Source: Intestinibacillus sp. Marseille-P6563
GTDB taxonomy: Bacteria > Bacillota > Clostridia > Oscillospirales > Butyricicoccaceae
Direction of reading: 5' to 3'
Assembly (NCBI RefSeq): GCF_900604335.1
Contig: NZ_UWOD01000002.1
Location: 496,001-560,000 of the forward strand
DNA: 64,000 nucleotides
Each line of letters starts with the position of its first letter. Within the stretch, counting starts at the first letter, position 1. Positions 51,200 through 59,832 of this stretch are shown piece after piece. The notes under the pieces are model-generated. The model worked only from the letters and a program-made list of their open reading frames with translations. It did no database searches and had not been told where the DNA came from. Both the position numbers and the translations under genes were made by a program.

Positions 51200-51775
51200 T
51201 CAAGCGCGCGTTGCCCCCTGCTGAATCAGCCAATTACGCGCCTGAAACGTATCTTTATGTATGAGTTTCCCCCGCTCGATCAAATCGCTGAGCGAAAAAT
51301 CGAAGCAGTAGAGCAACGCCTGATCGAGATCTTTTTTGGCCAGCGCCCGCGCCGGTTCCACCCCTTTGAAATCCCGCGTGGGCTCAATGAAATCGGCCAG
51401 ATACAAGATCTTGTCGAGCATTGTCATCTCCGCACAACCTGTTGTGTGGTAAGCAATCGCATGAGCAATATCCGCCGGCACATGGTACTCTTTTTCTGCA
51501 ATCGCGGCGGCTGTTTTGCCATGCAACATCTTCCACTCCATTTTTTCAACATCACACGGTATTATACCGTATTTATCGCATAAATACAACTGTTCTTCGC
51601 GAGAAAGTCGTTTTGTAATGTCGTGGAGGACTGCTGCAAAGGAGCATTTTTCGGTATCCTCACCGAACCGCTGCCCCAATTCAATGGCCGCTTGTTCGCA
51701 TCCCAGGGTGTGCTCCAGCCGGTATCCACTCAGCCGGGAAAGGATATCTTTGCGCATTTTCTCATCATACAACAT
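51200..51775 (-). CDS. yqeK: HD-domain hydrolase YqeK (symmetrical dinucleoside tetraphosphatase)
   Basis: A 191-residue HD-superfamily enzyme that cleaves Ap4A symmetrically. Metal-binding residues are seen in LEHTLGCEQAA near residue 21, the HD pair in AAVLHDITKRL near residue 52, and HGKTAAAIAEKEY and AIAYHTTG further on. The start at 51775 (MLYDEKM) follows GGCGG by 8 bases; ATG 51757 is an alternative. It lies 20 bases after nadD, the usual nadD-yqeK-rsfS cluster order with the LCP gene inserted. Confidence 0.92.
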   Translation of the reverse strand: MLYDEKMRKDILSRLSGYRLEHTLGCEQAAIELGQRFGEDTEKCSFAAVLHDITKRLSREEQLYLCDKYGIIPCDVEKMEWKMLHGKTAAAIAEKEYHVPADIAHAIAYHTTGCAEMTMLDKILYLADFIEPTRDFKGVEPARALAKKDLDQALLYCFDFSLSDLIERGKLIHKDTFQARNWLIQQGATRA

Positions 51776-51795
51776 TCAAAAAACCGCCTTTCACG

Positions 51796-52407
51796 TTAAA
51801 AATTTTCCTTTTCGTGTGTGTATAACCGGTTTTGCTCGATGTATTGATAAACCGAGGGCGGCAGCATCTCGATGAGCGATTCCCCCTGCCGGATCTGCGT
51901 GGACGAGATCTCGACCACCGGACAATCGACCAAACGGATGTCTGCCTGATATTTTTCACGAAGCTGCTGTGCTTTTTGCTGCAAGTCCTTCTGCTGTCCC
52001 AGTTCCCGCGCGACGACGGCGAGGGTGCACAGCCGACAGATTTCCTCCGGGTCACGCCAGCCGTAGTCGAGCATCATGAGCATATCGGTGCCCATGATGA
52101 GGAACAGGTCGCCATACTTGCCTGCTTTTTTGAGCGCACGCAGGGTGTCGACCGTATAACTCGCCCCACCTCGGTCGATCTCAATGGTATTCAGCTCCGC
52201 CCAGGACCGCCCTTTAAGCATTCGCTGCACCATTTCGCAGCGCTGCTCGGTATTGGCCGATCCGGCCGGCATTTTTTTATGCGGCGGCAGATTGGTGGGG
52301 ATGAACAGAACTTTATCCAGCCCCAGCGCATCCCGCACATGTTCGGCGGCATACAGATGCCCGTAGTGCGGGGGATTGAATGTGCCGCCCATGATCCCAG
52401 TGCGCAT
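51796..52407 (-). CDS. nadD: Nicotinate-nucleotide adenylyltransferase
   Basis: Adenylates nicotinate mononucleotide to deamido-NAD, the step after PncB. The 203-residue protein has the nucleotidyltransferase HIGH motif in GGTFNPPHYGHLYAAEHV at the N terminus, and ISSTQIRQGES near residue 165 is the second signature. GGAG lies 9 bases before the ATG. It starts 2 bases after the yhbY stop, indicating coupled translation. Confidence 0.95.
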   Translation of the reverse strand: MRTGIMGGTFNPPHYGHLYAAEHVRDALGLDKVLFIPTNLPPHKKMPAGSANTEQRCEMVQRMLKGRSWAELNTIEIDRGGASYTVDTLRALKKAGKYGDLFLIMGTDMLMMLDYGWRDPEEICRLCTLAVVARELGQQKDLQQKAQQLREKYQADIRLVDCPVVEISSTQIRQGESLIEMLPPSVYQYIEQNRLYTHEKENF

Positions 52408-52409
52408 GC

Positions 52410-52709
52410 TTATTTCTCCAGCACGATCTTGCGCTTATCCGGGTCCGAGGACTGCCGGTACAGCACGAACTTAGTGCCGATCACCTGCACGCCGTCGGCG
52501 CCGGTTTCCTCGCACAGGGCTTCGGCGACCGTCTTCGGGGTCACCATGGCGCTTTCCAGCACCTTACCCTTGACCAGTTCATGGTTTTCCAGCAGCACTT
52601 TCAGTTGTTCGACCACCCCGTCGGTCACGCCATCCTTGCCGATGTGCAGGGTCACAGCCAGCGGGTTTGCCAGCTTACGCAGCTGGGCGCGTTGTTTGCT
52701 CGTTAACAT
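52410..52709 (-). CDS. yhbY: YhbY-type RNA-binding protein (CRM domain)
   Basis: A 99-residue CRM-domain protein bound to pre-50S ribosomal particles. The family pattern is clear: MLTSKQRAQLRKLANPL, IGKDGVTDGVVEQL near residue 25, ENHELVKGKVLE near residue 42 and GTKFVLYRQS near residue 79. AGGAG inside the rdgB end is the ribosome binding site, 6 bases after the rdgB stop. Confidence 0.93.
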   Translation of the reverse strand: MLTSKQRAQLRKLANPLAVTLHIGKDGVTDGVVEQLKVLLENHELVKGKVLESAMVTPKTVAEALCEETGADGVQVIGTKFVLYRQSSDPDKRKIVLEK

Positions 52710-52715
52710 GTATTT

Positions 52716-53294
52716 TTACTCCTGTCTATTCGGTTTGAGCCGCTCGGCCAGGCGCTTCAGCGCCTGCGCGCGGTGCGAAATCTGATTTTTGACCTCCTGC
52801 GGCAGTTCGCCAAAGGTACAGCCGTAGGCGGGCACATAAAACAGCGGATCGTATCCAAAGCCGCCTGTACCCTGACATTCCCGCAAGAGCTGCCCTTCGC
52901 ATTCGCCGCGGACGGTAAATGCGGTGCCGTCCGGCTGGACGCATGCAATCGCGCACACGAACCGGCAAGTACGGTTCTCCTGTCCGGCCATGTTGGCTAG
53001 CAGGAAGGCGTTGCGGTCCGCGTCCGTACCCTCGCAATAGCGGGCCGAATAAATGCCCGGCGCCCCGTCCAGGGCATCGACGCACAGCCCGGAATCGTCA
53101 GCCACTGCCGGCAGGCCGGTCAAAGCAGCAGCCGCCCGCGCCTTGATGCACGCATTTTCTTCAAAGGTCTGTCCGTTTTCTTCGGGTTCGGGCGCCCCTT
53201 CGGGCAGCGGCACGACTTCGATGCCGAGCGCGCCCAGAATGTCGCCCAGTTCCCGCAGTTTTTTCTGATTGTGGGACGCTAAAACAAATCGCAT
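52716..53294 (-). CDS. rdgB: XTP/dITP diphosphatase (Ham1/RdgB)
   Basis: Hydrolyses non-canonical purine nucleotides to keep them out of DNA and RNA. The 192-residue protein starts RFVLASHNQKKLREL (substrate loop), then FEENACIKARAAA near residue 45 and VADDSGLCVDALDGAPGIYS near residue 66, the catalytic Asp region, and FGYDPLFYVP near residue 145. AGGAGGG lies at good distance. It begins 15 bases after rph; the rph-rdgB pair is a common arrangement. Confidence 0.96.
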   Translation of the reverse strand: MRFVLASHNQKKLRELGDILGALGIEVVPLPEGAPEPEENGQTFEENACIKARAAAALTGLPAVADDSGLCVDALDGAPGIYSARYCEGTDADRNAFLLANMAGQENRTCRFVCAIACVQPDGTAFTVRGECEGQLLRECQGTGGFGYDPLFYVPAYGCTFGELPQEVKNQISHRAQALKRLAERLKPNRQE

Positions 53295-53309
53295 GGTGTC
53301 CCTCCTTGT

Positions 53310-54032
53310 TTACAGTTCGCCGGTGATCTTCTTCTGCTCACGGCACAGCTTGGCGGTGCCCTTCTTGCCCAGCGAGAGCAGACGGTTGAGTTCGTCCTTG
53401 GTGAACGGACGGCCCTCGCCCGTGCCCTGAATCTCGACAAAGTCGCCCGCGCCGGTCATGACCACGTTACAGTCCACGATTGCGTGGCTGTCCTCGGCAT
53501 AGTTGAGGTCCAAAATGGCTTCGTCTTCATAAATGCCGACTGACACCGCCGCCACCTGGCTGGTCAGCGGCATTTTTTCGATCTTGCCCTCGTCGAGCAG
53601 TTTTTTGCAGGCCAGCCACAGTGCGACAAAGCCGCCGGTGATGGACGCGCAGCGGGTGCCGCCGTCGGCCTGGATAACGTCGCAGTCAACGGTAATTTGA
53701 CGTTCCCCGAGAGCCGCACGGTCTACCACCGACCGCAGCGCGCGGCCGATCAGCCGCTGGATCTCGGACGAACGACCGTCCAGCTTCAAAGATTTGATGT
53801 CGCGCTTTTTGCGCGTATGGGTCGCACGCGGCAGCATCGCATATTCGGCGGTCACCCAGCCCAGCCCCTGCCCTTCCAGAAAGGGCGGAACCTTACCCTC
53901 GACCGAAGCCGTGCAGATGACCTTGGTGTTGCCCATCTCGATGAGCACCGAGCCTTCGGCATACAACGTATAGTTTGGGGTGATCTTTACCTTGCGCATC
54001 TCGTCGTTGCGCCGCAAATCAGGTCTTGCCAT
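53310..54032 (-). CDS. rph: Ribonuclease PH
   Basis: A phosphorolytic 3'-5' exoribonuclease trimming tRNA ends. The 240-residue protein begins [20 protein letters not shown], with R-x-D-x-x-R-like spacing typical of the family. [20 protein letters not shown] near residue 34, [17 protein letters not shown] near residue 120 and [20 protein letters not shown] near residue 175 (phosphate and metal sites) are clear. AAGGAG lies ~10 bases before the ATG. It follows ftsY by 15 bases. Confidence 0.96.
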   Translation of the reverse strand: MARPDLRRNDEMRKVKITPNYTLYAEGSVLIEMGNTKVICTASVEGKVPPFLEGQGLGWVTAEYAMLPRATHTRKKRDIKSLKLDGRSSEIQRLIGRALRSVVDRAALGERQITVDCDVIQADGGTRCASITGGFVALWLACKKLLDEGKIEKMPLTSQVAAVSVGIYEDEAILDLNYAEDSHAIVDCNVVMTGAGDFVEIQGTGEGRPFTKDELNRLLSLGKKGTAKLCREQKKITGEL

Positions 54033-54047
54033 AAAATCGTTTCTCCT

Positions 54048-54968
54048 TTAGTTTTCATCCAGCGGCGGCAGCAGCGCCTCCAGAAAATCCGAACGGTTGA
54101 AATCCATCAGGTCGTCCAGGCCCTCGCCCACGCCGACCAGTTTGACCGGTACGCCCAGTCCCGCCGAGATGGCGACCACGATGCCGCCCTTGGCGGTGCC
54201 GTCCAGCTTGGTCAGGATGATGCCGGTGAGTTTGGCGGCCTTGTTGAATTCTTCGGCCTGGTGCACGGCATTCTGTCCGGTGGTCGCGTCGAGTACGAGC
54301 AGCGTCTCGCGCGAGGAATCGGGCAGTTCACGGGTCAGGATGCGGTCGATTTTGGCCAGTTCGTTCATGAGGTTGGCCTTATTGTGCAGACGGCCCGCGG
54401 TATCGATGATGATGATATCGCAGCCTCGCGCCTTAGCCGCTGCGATCGCGTCAAAGACCACAGCTGCCGGGTCGGCACCTTCGCCGTGGCGCACGATGTC
54501 CGCGCCCGCGCGGCCGGCCCAGACTTCCAGCTGGTCGGCAGCGGCGGCACGGAAGGTATCGGCAGCAGCCAGCATGACCCGCTTTCCTTCGGACACATAG
54601 CGCGCGGCCAGCTTGCCGATGGACGTGGTCTTGCCTACGCCATTGACGCCAATGACCAGAATGACCGCCGGGCTGCCCGACAGGTCGAGCGCGGTGTCCT
54701 CGAGCATCATGTCGGTGAGCACATCCTTGAGCAGGCAGCGCAGTTCAGCGGCCGTGCCGACCTTCTGGTGCTGGGCGCGTGTTTTGACTTCTTCGCGCGC
54801 CTTGGCGGCCACGCCTGCGCCCAGGTCGGACAGAATCATCGCTTCTTCCAACTCGTCGAGCAGGTCGTCATCCACGGCGACGAACGACGCCATGATGTCC
54901 TCAAACTGCTGGGTGACTGCCTGGGTGGTTTTCTTCAGGCCGGATTTGATCTTATCAAAAAATCCCAT
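54048..54968 (-). CDS. ftsY: Signal recognition particle receptor FtsY
   Basis: The SRP receptor GTPase that delivers ribosome-nascent chains to the membrane. The 306-residue protein lacks a long acidic A domain, as usual in Firmicutes. The N domain covers ~1-90, and the G domain begins with GVNGVGKTTSIGKLA near residue 110, followed by DTFRAAAADQLE, IIIDTAGRLHNKANLM near residue 193 and ILTKLDGTAKGG near residue 255. AAGGAG precedes the ATG. It lies 18 bases after smc; the smc-ftsY pair is common. Confidence 0.97.
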   Translation of the reverse strand: MGFFDKIKSGLKKTTQAVTQQFEDIMASFVAVDDDLLDELEEAMILSDLGAGVAAKAREEVKTRAQHQKVGTAAELRCLLKDVLTDMMLEDTALDLSGSPAVILVIGVNGVGKTTSIGKLAARYVSEGKRVMLAAADTFRAAAADQLEVWAGRAGADIVRHGEGADPAAVVFDAIAAAKARGCDIIIIDTAGRLHNKANLMNELAKIDRILTRELPDSSRETLLVLDATTGQNAVHQAEEFNKAAKLTGIILTKLDGTAKGGIVVAISAGLGVPVKLVGVGEGLDDLMDFNRSDFLEALLPPLDEN

Positions 54969-54986
54969 ACGAACTCCTTCTATTTC

Positions 54987-57900
54987 CTAATTTTCATTCA
55001 TTTCTTTTCCAAACTGTTTTTCGGCTTCGGCCAGGTTGAGCATGAGCATCCGGCTGACGCCCCGCTCCTGCATGGTCACGCCGTAAAGCATATCGGCCAC
55101 TTCCATGGTGCCGCGGCGGTGGGTGATGACGATAAACTGCGTGCGGTCGCTCAGGCGCTTGACGTACTGCGCGAAGCGTGCAACATTGACATCATCCAGC
55201 GCGGCTTCGATCTCGTCGAGCACCGAAAACGGCGTGGGCCGCAGCTTTAAAATCGCAAAATAGAGCGCAATAGCCACAAATGCCTTTTCCCCGCCCGACA
55301 GCAGGGTAATGGTTTTGACCGCCTTACCGGGCGGCGACACCAGGATATCGATGCCACAGTTTAAGATATCCGACGTATCGGCCAGCTGCAATTCGGCATG
55401 GCCACCGCCGAAAATCTCGCGGAAGGTCTGTCCAAAGTAGGTGTTAAGTTTGGCAAACTCCGAGGCAAAAACCTCTTTCATCTGCGTGGTCAGTTGATCA
55501 ATGACCTTGTACAAATCACGCTGTGCGGTTTCCAGATCGTCTTTCTGTTCGCCGAGGAACGTAAACCGCTCCATGAGCGCCTGGTATTCTTCCACGGCAT
55601 CCAGATTGACGTTGCCGAGTGCGCGCATCTGGTCGCGCAGCGACCGCGCGCGCGTCTGCGCCTGCGCGGTATCCTCAAGCGGCTGCGCTACGGCAGCCGC
55701 CGGTGTGGGAGTTAGTTCATAATTTTCCCACATGCGGGTCAGGATTTGATTTTCCCGCTCCTTGTACTGGGCCAGCTGAGCATCCAGCCGGGCGCTTTCG
55801 CGCTCCAGGTTGCGGATGTCCTCATTTTGTGCCTGCGCCTGTTTGTCAGCTTGGGTCTTTTGCCCTTCGAACTGCATCCGTTCCCCGGCCGCCTGGGTGA
55901 TGCGGGCGCGCAGCTGCTGCGCACGAGCGCCATCGGCCTGTGCATCGGTGCGCGCCTGCTCGAGTTCCTTGGTGCTTTGTTCGATCTTGGCAGCAAATTC
56001 TTCGCGCATCTGCGCGGCATTTTGCAGACCGTTCTCCATCTCCTGCTGGAGCCGGCGCAAATCGTCCAGCGCGCGCCGCTCGGCTGCTGCTTCGGTGCGG
56101 TTCTCGGCCGCAGCCGTACGCAGCGCGACCGACCGCGCCGCATAGGCGGTCAGCGCTTCTTCGGCCTTGGCGAGCGCGGCTTCGTGCGCGGTGCATTCGG
56201 TTTCCAATCGCTGCATCTGCTGCTTGCCTGCTTCGAGCGCAGCGCGCTTTTGCGCGATGGTATCTTCATAGGTCTGCTTGGCCTCGGCCAGATTGTCCCG
56301 CTCGAGCTGGAGCGCATCCCGCCGCGCGCGCACGCTGTCGAGCAGCGCGCCGTGCTGGGCCAGCATGGCTGTCAGGCGGGTTTCTTCCTCCTGGGTCTGC
56401 GCGGCCTGGGCTTGTAAGACCTTTTGGTCGTTTTCCAGCGCCGCGGCGGCTTTCTTGGCGTGGATGAGGTCGAGTTCGGCCTGCCCCACCTTGGCTTGTA
56501 AGGTATCCCGCTGCGCGGTCAGGCGGTGCAGCGTTTCGGTGCGCGCCAGCGCGCCCGAAGTCTTGGACACCGAGCCGCCGGTCATCGCGCCGCCCGCCTG
56601 GATGACCTGACCGTCGAGCGTGACGATACGGAACCGGTGATGATACGCTTTGGCAATGGCCAGCGCAGCGTCCATGTCCTCAGCTACGACTGTACGCGCC
56701 AGCAAGTTCTGCACAATGGCGCGGTACGGCGGCGCACAGGTCACGAGCGCATCGGCTGCGCCGTAGCAGCCCGGCCTCTCGGCAAAACCGCTCTCCTTGA
56801 GCGATGCCGGCCGGATGGTATCCATAGGCAGGAAGGTCGCGCGGCCGCTGTCGCTGCGTTTTAAGAACGCAATGGCCGCTTTGGCGTCCTGTGCGGTTTC
56901 GACGACGATATGGGACGACGCCGCGCCCAGCGCGGTCTCAATGGCGGTCACAAACCGGCCATCGACCGAAATCAGGGCCGATACCGGGCCATGGACGCCC
57001 TTCTGCGCGCCGCTCTCGGCCCGCTTCATGGTCAGCTTGACCGCGCGGGAAAAGCCCTCATATTCCTTTTGCATGTCGCGCAGCATGCGGATGCGGTTGT
57101 CGCAGTCGGTCAGGGCCGCCTGCGCAGATGCCAGAGCGGCTGCCTGTTCTTCGGCGTGCTGCTTGCGGTGTCCGGCCTTTTGGGCCATGCCAGCCAACTG
57201 GTTTTTGACCCGGGCCGCCTGTTCGCGGCAGGCGGTCAGCTTGGTCTGATACCCGGCCTGCACGGCTTCCTCGGCGGCGAGCTGGCGTTCGGTGTCGTCC
57301 AAATCGCGGCCCAGGGTGTCGCGCCGGCCGTCCATGCCATCCAGACCGGCCTGTGCAGCTGTCTGAGCCAGTTCGAGCTGAAAATGCGCACCCTTGCACA
57401 CATCGATCTGCTCGCGCAGCGTGTCCCGCAGACCCGCCGAACGGGCTTTGGCCTGTTCCTGCTGCGTGATGGCTTGCTGCACCTGCCGCAGTTCGTCCTG
57501 ATATTTGTTGTGGTCGGCGTCCAGTTGTTCGCAGTGCTTCTGACGCTCGGCCTGCTGGCTGGCCAGCGCGGCGGCCTGTTCGCTTTGCCGGGTCTCCTCC
57601 AGCATCGCGCGCGCGATGTTGTCCCGGTCGTTTTGGATGTTAGCCTGCAACACCGCGCAGCGACTTTGCAGGTCGGCGGTACGCTGTTCACAGGCGTGCA
57701 GTTCGCGCCGCAGGCCGTCGGTCTCGACGTCCAGCTTGCGCATCTCGTCCGCGAGCGCGTCGGCACGCTGGTATAGGTCGTTCAGCGCTTGCTGCGCCTG
57801 CGCAAGCTGCGCCTGACAGGTCGCTTGGTCGGCTTGTCCCTTTTCGGTGCTGCGGTGCAGCCCTTCCAGCTCTTGCAGCCACAGGGAAACCTCGATCACC

Positions 57901-58568
57901 CGCAGTTCGTCGCGCAGCAGCAAAAACTGCTTGGCTTTTTCGGCCTGCTTGCCGAGCGGCCCGGCCTGATTTTCCAGTTCGCTGTATAAGTCGCGGATGC
58001 GCACCAGATTGTCCTCGGTGGCAGCCAGCTTGCGCTCGGCCTCCTCCTTGCGGTAGCGGAACTTGGTGATGCCCGCCGCTTCCTCAAAGACCTCGCGCCG
58101 GTCCTCGCTTTTGAGCGATAAAATCTCATCAATGCGGCCCTGGCCGATGATCGAATAGCCATCGCGTCCCAGACCGGTGTCCATGAACAGTTCATGGATG
58201 TCTTTTAAGCGGCAATGGCGCTTGTTGAGGAAATATTCGCTCTCCCCCGACCGGTAATATCGGCGGGTGACCATAATCTCGGTGTGTTCAGAGGCAAAGA
58301 CACCCTCGGAATTGTCCAGGATGAGCGAAACCTCGGCAAAGCCGAGCGGTCCCCGCTTTTGGGTGCCGCTGAAGATGACGTCCTCCATTTTGGCACCGCG
58401 CAGCGACCGCGAGGACTGCTCGCCCAGCACCCAGCGCAGGGCGTCGGATATATTGGATTTTCCGCTGCCGTTTGGGCCGACAATGGCCGTCATACCGCCC
58501 AGAAAGCGGATCTCGGTCTTGTCGGGAAACGATTTGAACCCTTGCAGCAGCAAACTCTTTAAAACCAT
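54987..58568 (-). CDS. smc: Chromosome segregation protein SMC
   Basis: An 1193-residue ATPase that compacts and separates chromosomes with ScpA and ScpB (not in this window). The N-terminal Walker A is AIVGPNGSGKSNISDALRW near residue 30. Coiled coils flank a central hinge at ~510-640. The C-terminal signature and Walker B are TLLSGGEKAFVAIALYF near residue 1092 and FSVLDEIEAALDD near residue 1118. The start is ATG 58568 after GGGGAC. Its own promoter, flanked by two copies of a 14-base repeat, lies just upstream. Confidence 0.97.
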   Translation of the reverse strand: MVLKSLLLQGFKSFPDKTEIRFLGGMTAIVGPNGSGKSNISDALRWVLGEQSSRSLRGAKMEDVIFSGTQKRGPLGFAEVSLILDNSEGVFASEHTEIMVTRRYYRSGESEYFLNKRHCRLKDIHELFMDTGLGRDGYSIIGQGRIDEILSLKSEDRREVFEEAAGITKFRYRKEEAERKLAATEDNLVRIRDLYSELENQAGPLGKQAEKAKQFLLLRDELRVIEVSLWLQELEGLHRSTEKGQADQATCQAQLAQAQQALNDLYQRADALADEMRKLDVETDGLRRELHACEQRTADLQSRCAVLQANIQNDRDNIARAMLEETRQSEQAAALASQQAERQKHCEQLDADHNKYQDELRQVQQAITQQEQAKARSAGLRDTLREQIDVCKGAHFQLELAQTAAQAGLDGMDGRRDTLGRDLDDTERQLAAEEAVQAGYQTKLTACREQAARVKNQLAGMAQKAGHRKQHAEEQAAALASAQAALTDCDNRIRMLRDMQKEYEGFSRAVKLTMKRAESGAQKGVHGPVSALISVDGRFVTAIETALGAASSHIVVETAQDAKAAIAFLKRSDSGRATFLPMDTIRPASLKESGFAERPGCYGAADALVTCAPPYRAIVQNLLARTVVAEDMDAALAIAKAYHHRFRIVTLDGQVIQAGGAMTGGSVSKTSGALARTETLHRLTAQRDTLQAKVGQAELDLIHAKKAAAALENDQKVLQAQAAQTQEEETRLTAMLAQHGALLDSVRARRDALQLERDNLAEAKQTYEDTIAQKRAALEAGKQQMQRLETECTAHEAALAKAEEALTAYAARSVALRTAAAENRTEAAAERRALDDLRRLQQEMENGLQNAAQMREEFAAKIEQSTKELEQARTDAQADGARAQQLRARITQAAGERMQFEGQKTQADKQAQAQNEDIRNLERESARLDAQLAQYKERENQILTRMWENYELTPTPAAAVAQPLEDTAQAQTRARSLRDQMRALGNVNLDAVEEYQALMERFTFLGEQKDDLETAQRDLYKVIDQLTTQMKEVFASEFAKLNTYFGQTFREIFGGGHAELQLADTSDILNCGIDILVSPPGKAVKTITLLSGGEKAFVAIALYFAILKLRPTPFSVLDEIEAALDDVNVARFAQYVKRLSDRTQFIVITHRRGTMEVADMLYGVTMQERGVSRMLMLNLAEAEKQFGKEMNEN

Positions 58569-58578
58569 GCAATGTCCC

Positions 58579-58592
58579 CATTTTAGACAGAA
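58579..58592. repeat. 14-base direct repeat near smc, copy 1
   Basis: CATTTTAGACAGAA, repeated exactly at 58656-58669. This copy lies in the smc leader directly next to the ribosome binding site and start codon. Confidence 0.7.
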
Positions 58593-58606
58593 GTAATGTT
58601 GTTATC

Positions 58607-58635
58607 AGTGTATCACTTTTGGGGCTTAGAATCAA
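58607..58635 (-). promoter_or_regulatory. smc promoter
   Basis: On the minus strand TTGATT (58635-58630), 17-base spacer and TACACT (58612-58607) with a TGA extension. It lies between the two 14-base repeats. Confidence 0.65.
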
Positions 58636-58655
58636 CGCGCGCCCGCCAATTTTCA

Positions 58656-58669
58656 CATTTTAGACAGAA
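58656..58669. repeat. 14-base direct repeat near smc, copy 2
   Basis: Exact second copy of CATTTTAGACAGAA, 77 bases from copy 1 and upstream of the smc promoter. The pair could be an operator. Confidence 0.7.
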
Positions 58670-58714
58670 AATTGGAACCAAATGGCGGCCATTTTCCCGA
58701 AGCTTTGCCAAGCA

Positions 58715-58753
58715 GGAAAAAGCCGGTTGGGCGCACGTATGCCCAACCGGCTT
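58715..58753 (-). terminator. rnc terminator
   Basis: On the minus strand AAGCCGGTTGGGC pairs with GCCCAACCGGCTT and is followed by TTTCC. It separates rnc from smc. Confidence 0.75.
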
Positions 58754-58756
58754 GTT

Positions 58757-59434
58757 TTACCGGTATCCCATCAGCTCAAGCGCCTGCTTGGCTGCCATTT
58801 GTTCGGCTTCCTTTTTGCTGTGTCCCATGCCCTTGGCAAAGACGTTGGAGTTGAGCAGCAGTTCCATTTCAAACGTCTTATCGTGGTCAGGACCATGGGT
58901 GCCTGCCAGACGGTATTCCAACGTTTCCTCGCGGTTTTTCTGCACGATCTCCTGCAAGGTGGTCTTGTAGTCCTTGAACATGCGGCCCTGGCGCGCTTCA
59001 TCCGCCTTGCGCGGGATGAAGCTGAGCACAAACGCGCGCGCCGGTTCGATGCCGCCATCGAGGTAGATGGCGCCCAGCAGCGCTTCGACCGCGTCAGCCA
59101 AAATGCTAGGCCGGTGCCGGCCGCCGCCAGCTTCTTCGCCCCGTCCCAGACAGATCTCCTGATCGATGCCAAGTTCCTTGGCGACTTCATACAATGCCTG
59201 CTCGCAGACCACGGCTGCGCGCAGTTTGGTCAGTTCCCCTTCCGGCAGGTCGGGAAAATGATTGTAAAGATAGTCGGCCGTGACAAAGCCGAGTACGGAG
59301 TCGCCAAGAAACTCAAGCCGTTCGTTGTTTTGCAGGTGCCGCGCGCGCTGCTCGTTGGCATACGACGAATGGGTCATCGCCTTGCGGAACAGCACCGGAT
59401 TGCGGAACCGGTATCCGATTTTTTCTTTCAGCAT
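58757..59434 (-). CDS. rnc: Ribonuclease III
   Basis: Double-strand-specific endonuclease that processes rRNA and mRNA. The 225-residue protein has the catalytic segment NNERLEFLGDSVLGFVTADY near residue 36, the second acidic site ADAVEALLGAIYLDGG near residue 110, and a C-terminal dsRNA-binding domain (~155-225) ending GHSKKEAEQMAAKQALELMG. The ATG at 59434 is preceded by an AGGTAGGAG-like sequence. It lies 65 bases after the acpP stop and hairpin. Confidence 0.96.
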   Translation of the reverse strand: MLKEKIGYRFRNPVLFRKAMTHSSYANEQRARHLQNNERLEFLGDSVLGFVTADYLYNHFPDLPEGELTKLRAAVVCEQALYEVAKELGIDQEICLGRGEEAGGGRHRPSILADAVEALLGAIYLDGGIEPARAFVLSFIPRKADEARQGRMFKDYKTTLQEIVQKNREETLEYRLAGTHGPDHDKTFEMELLLNSNVFAKGMGHSKKEAEQMAAKQALELMGYR

Positions 59435-59463
59435 TCGCTCCTACCTTTCTGCATTTTCCGATA

Positions 59464-59498
59464 AAACCGAAGAGCCCACCGGTGGGCTCTCCGTTTTG
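59464..59498 (-). terminator. Terminator-like hairpin after acpP
   Basis: AGAGCCCACC pairs with GGTGGGCTCT, an almost loopless palindrome, followed on the minus strand by TCGGTTTTA. Confidence 0.6.
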
Positions 59499-59499
59499 C

Positions 59500-59727
59500 T
59501 TATTCTTCTCCGATCAGGCGCACGATGTCGCCGACCGTATGGATGTTCGCCGCCGCGTCTTCGCTGATCTGGCCCACGTCAAACGTCTCCTCAATGGTCA
59601 TCATCAGTTCGACCAAATCGAGTGAGTCGGCATTCAGGTCATCCTGCAATGCGGTATCCATGGTGATCGCATCCGGTGTGACGCCGAATTGCCCCGACAG
59701 CAGTGTACACAATTTTTCAAAAACCAT
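59500..59727 (-). CDS. acpP: Acyl carrier protein
   Basis: A 75-residue carrier of growing fatty acyl chains. The phosphopantetheine serine is residue 35 in LNADSLDLVELMM. Helices before and after match ACPs (MVFEKLCTLLSGQFGV, ISEDAAANIHTVGDIVRLI). I prefer ATG 59727 because MVFEKL is the usual ACP start; ATG 59739 is in frame, but the AGAAGGG site abuts it directly. It has its own promoter, and neighbours plsX and rnc are typical. Confidence 0.94.
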   Translation of the reverse strand: MVFEKLCTLLSGQFGVTPDAITMDTALQDDLNADSLDLVELMMTIEETFDVGQISEDAAANIHTVGDIVRLIGEE

Positions 59728-59783
59728 GCATGCGTCCATCCCTTCTCTTCGATTTGTGCCCCGAAACGGGGCTTCCCAATTTG

Positions 59784-59812
59784 ATGATATAAGCCCCCTG
59801 GGGGTCTGTCAA
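59784..59812 (-). promoter_or_regulatory. acpP promoter with palindromic spacer
   Basis: Perfect TTGACA (59812-59807), a 17-base spacer and TATCAT (59789-59784) on the minus strand. The spacer contains the near-palindrome CCCCCAGGGGG, a possible operator. Confidence 0.75.
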
Positions 59813-59832
59813 GAGGAAAAGGGAAATTTTTC

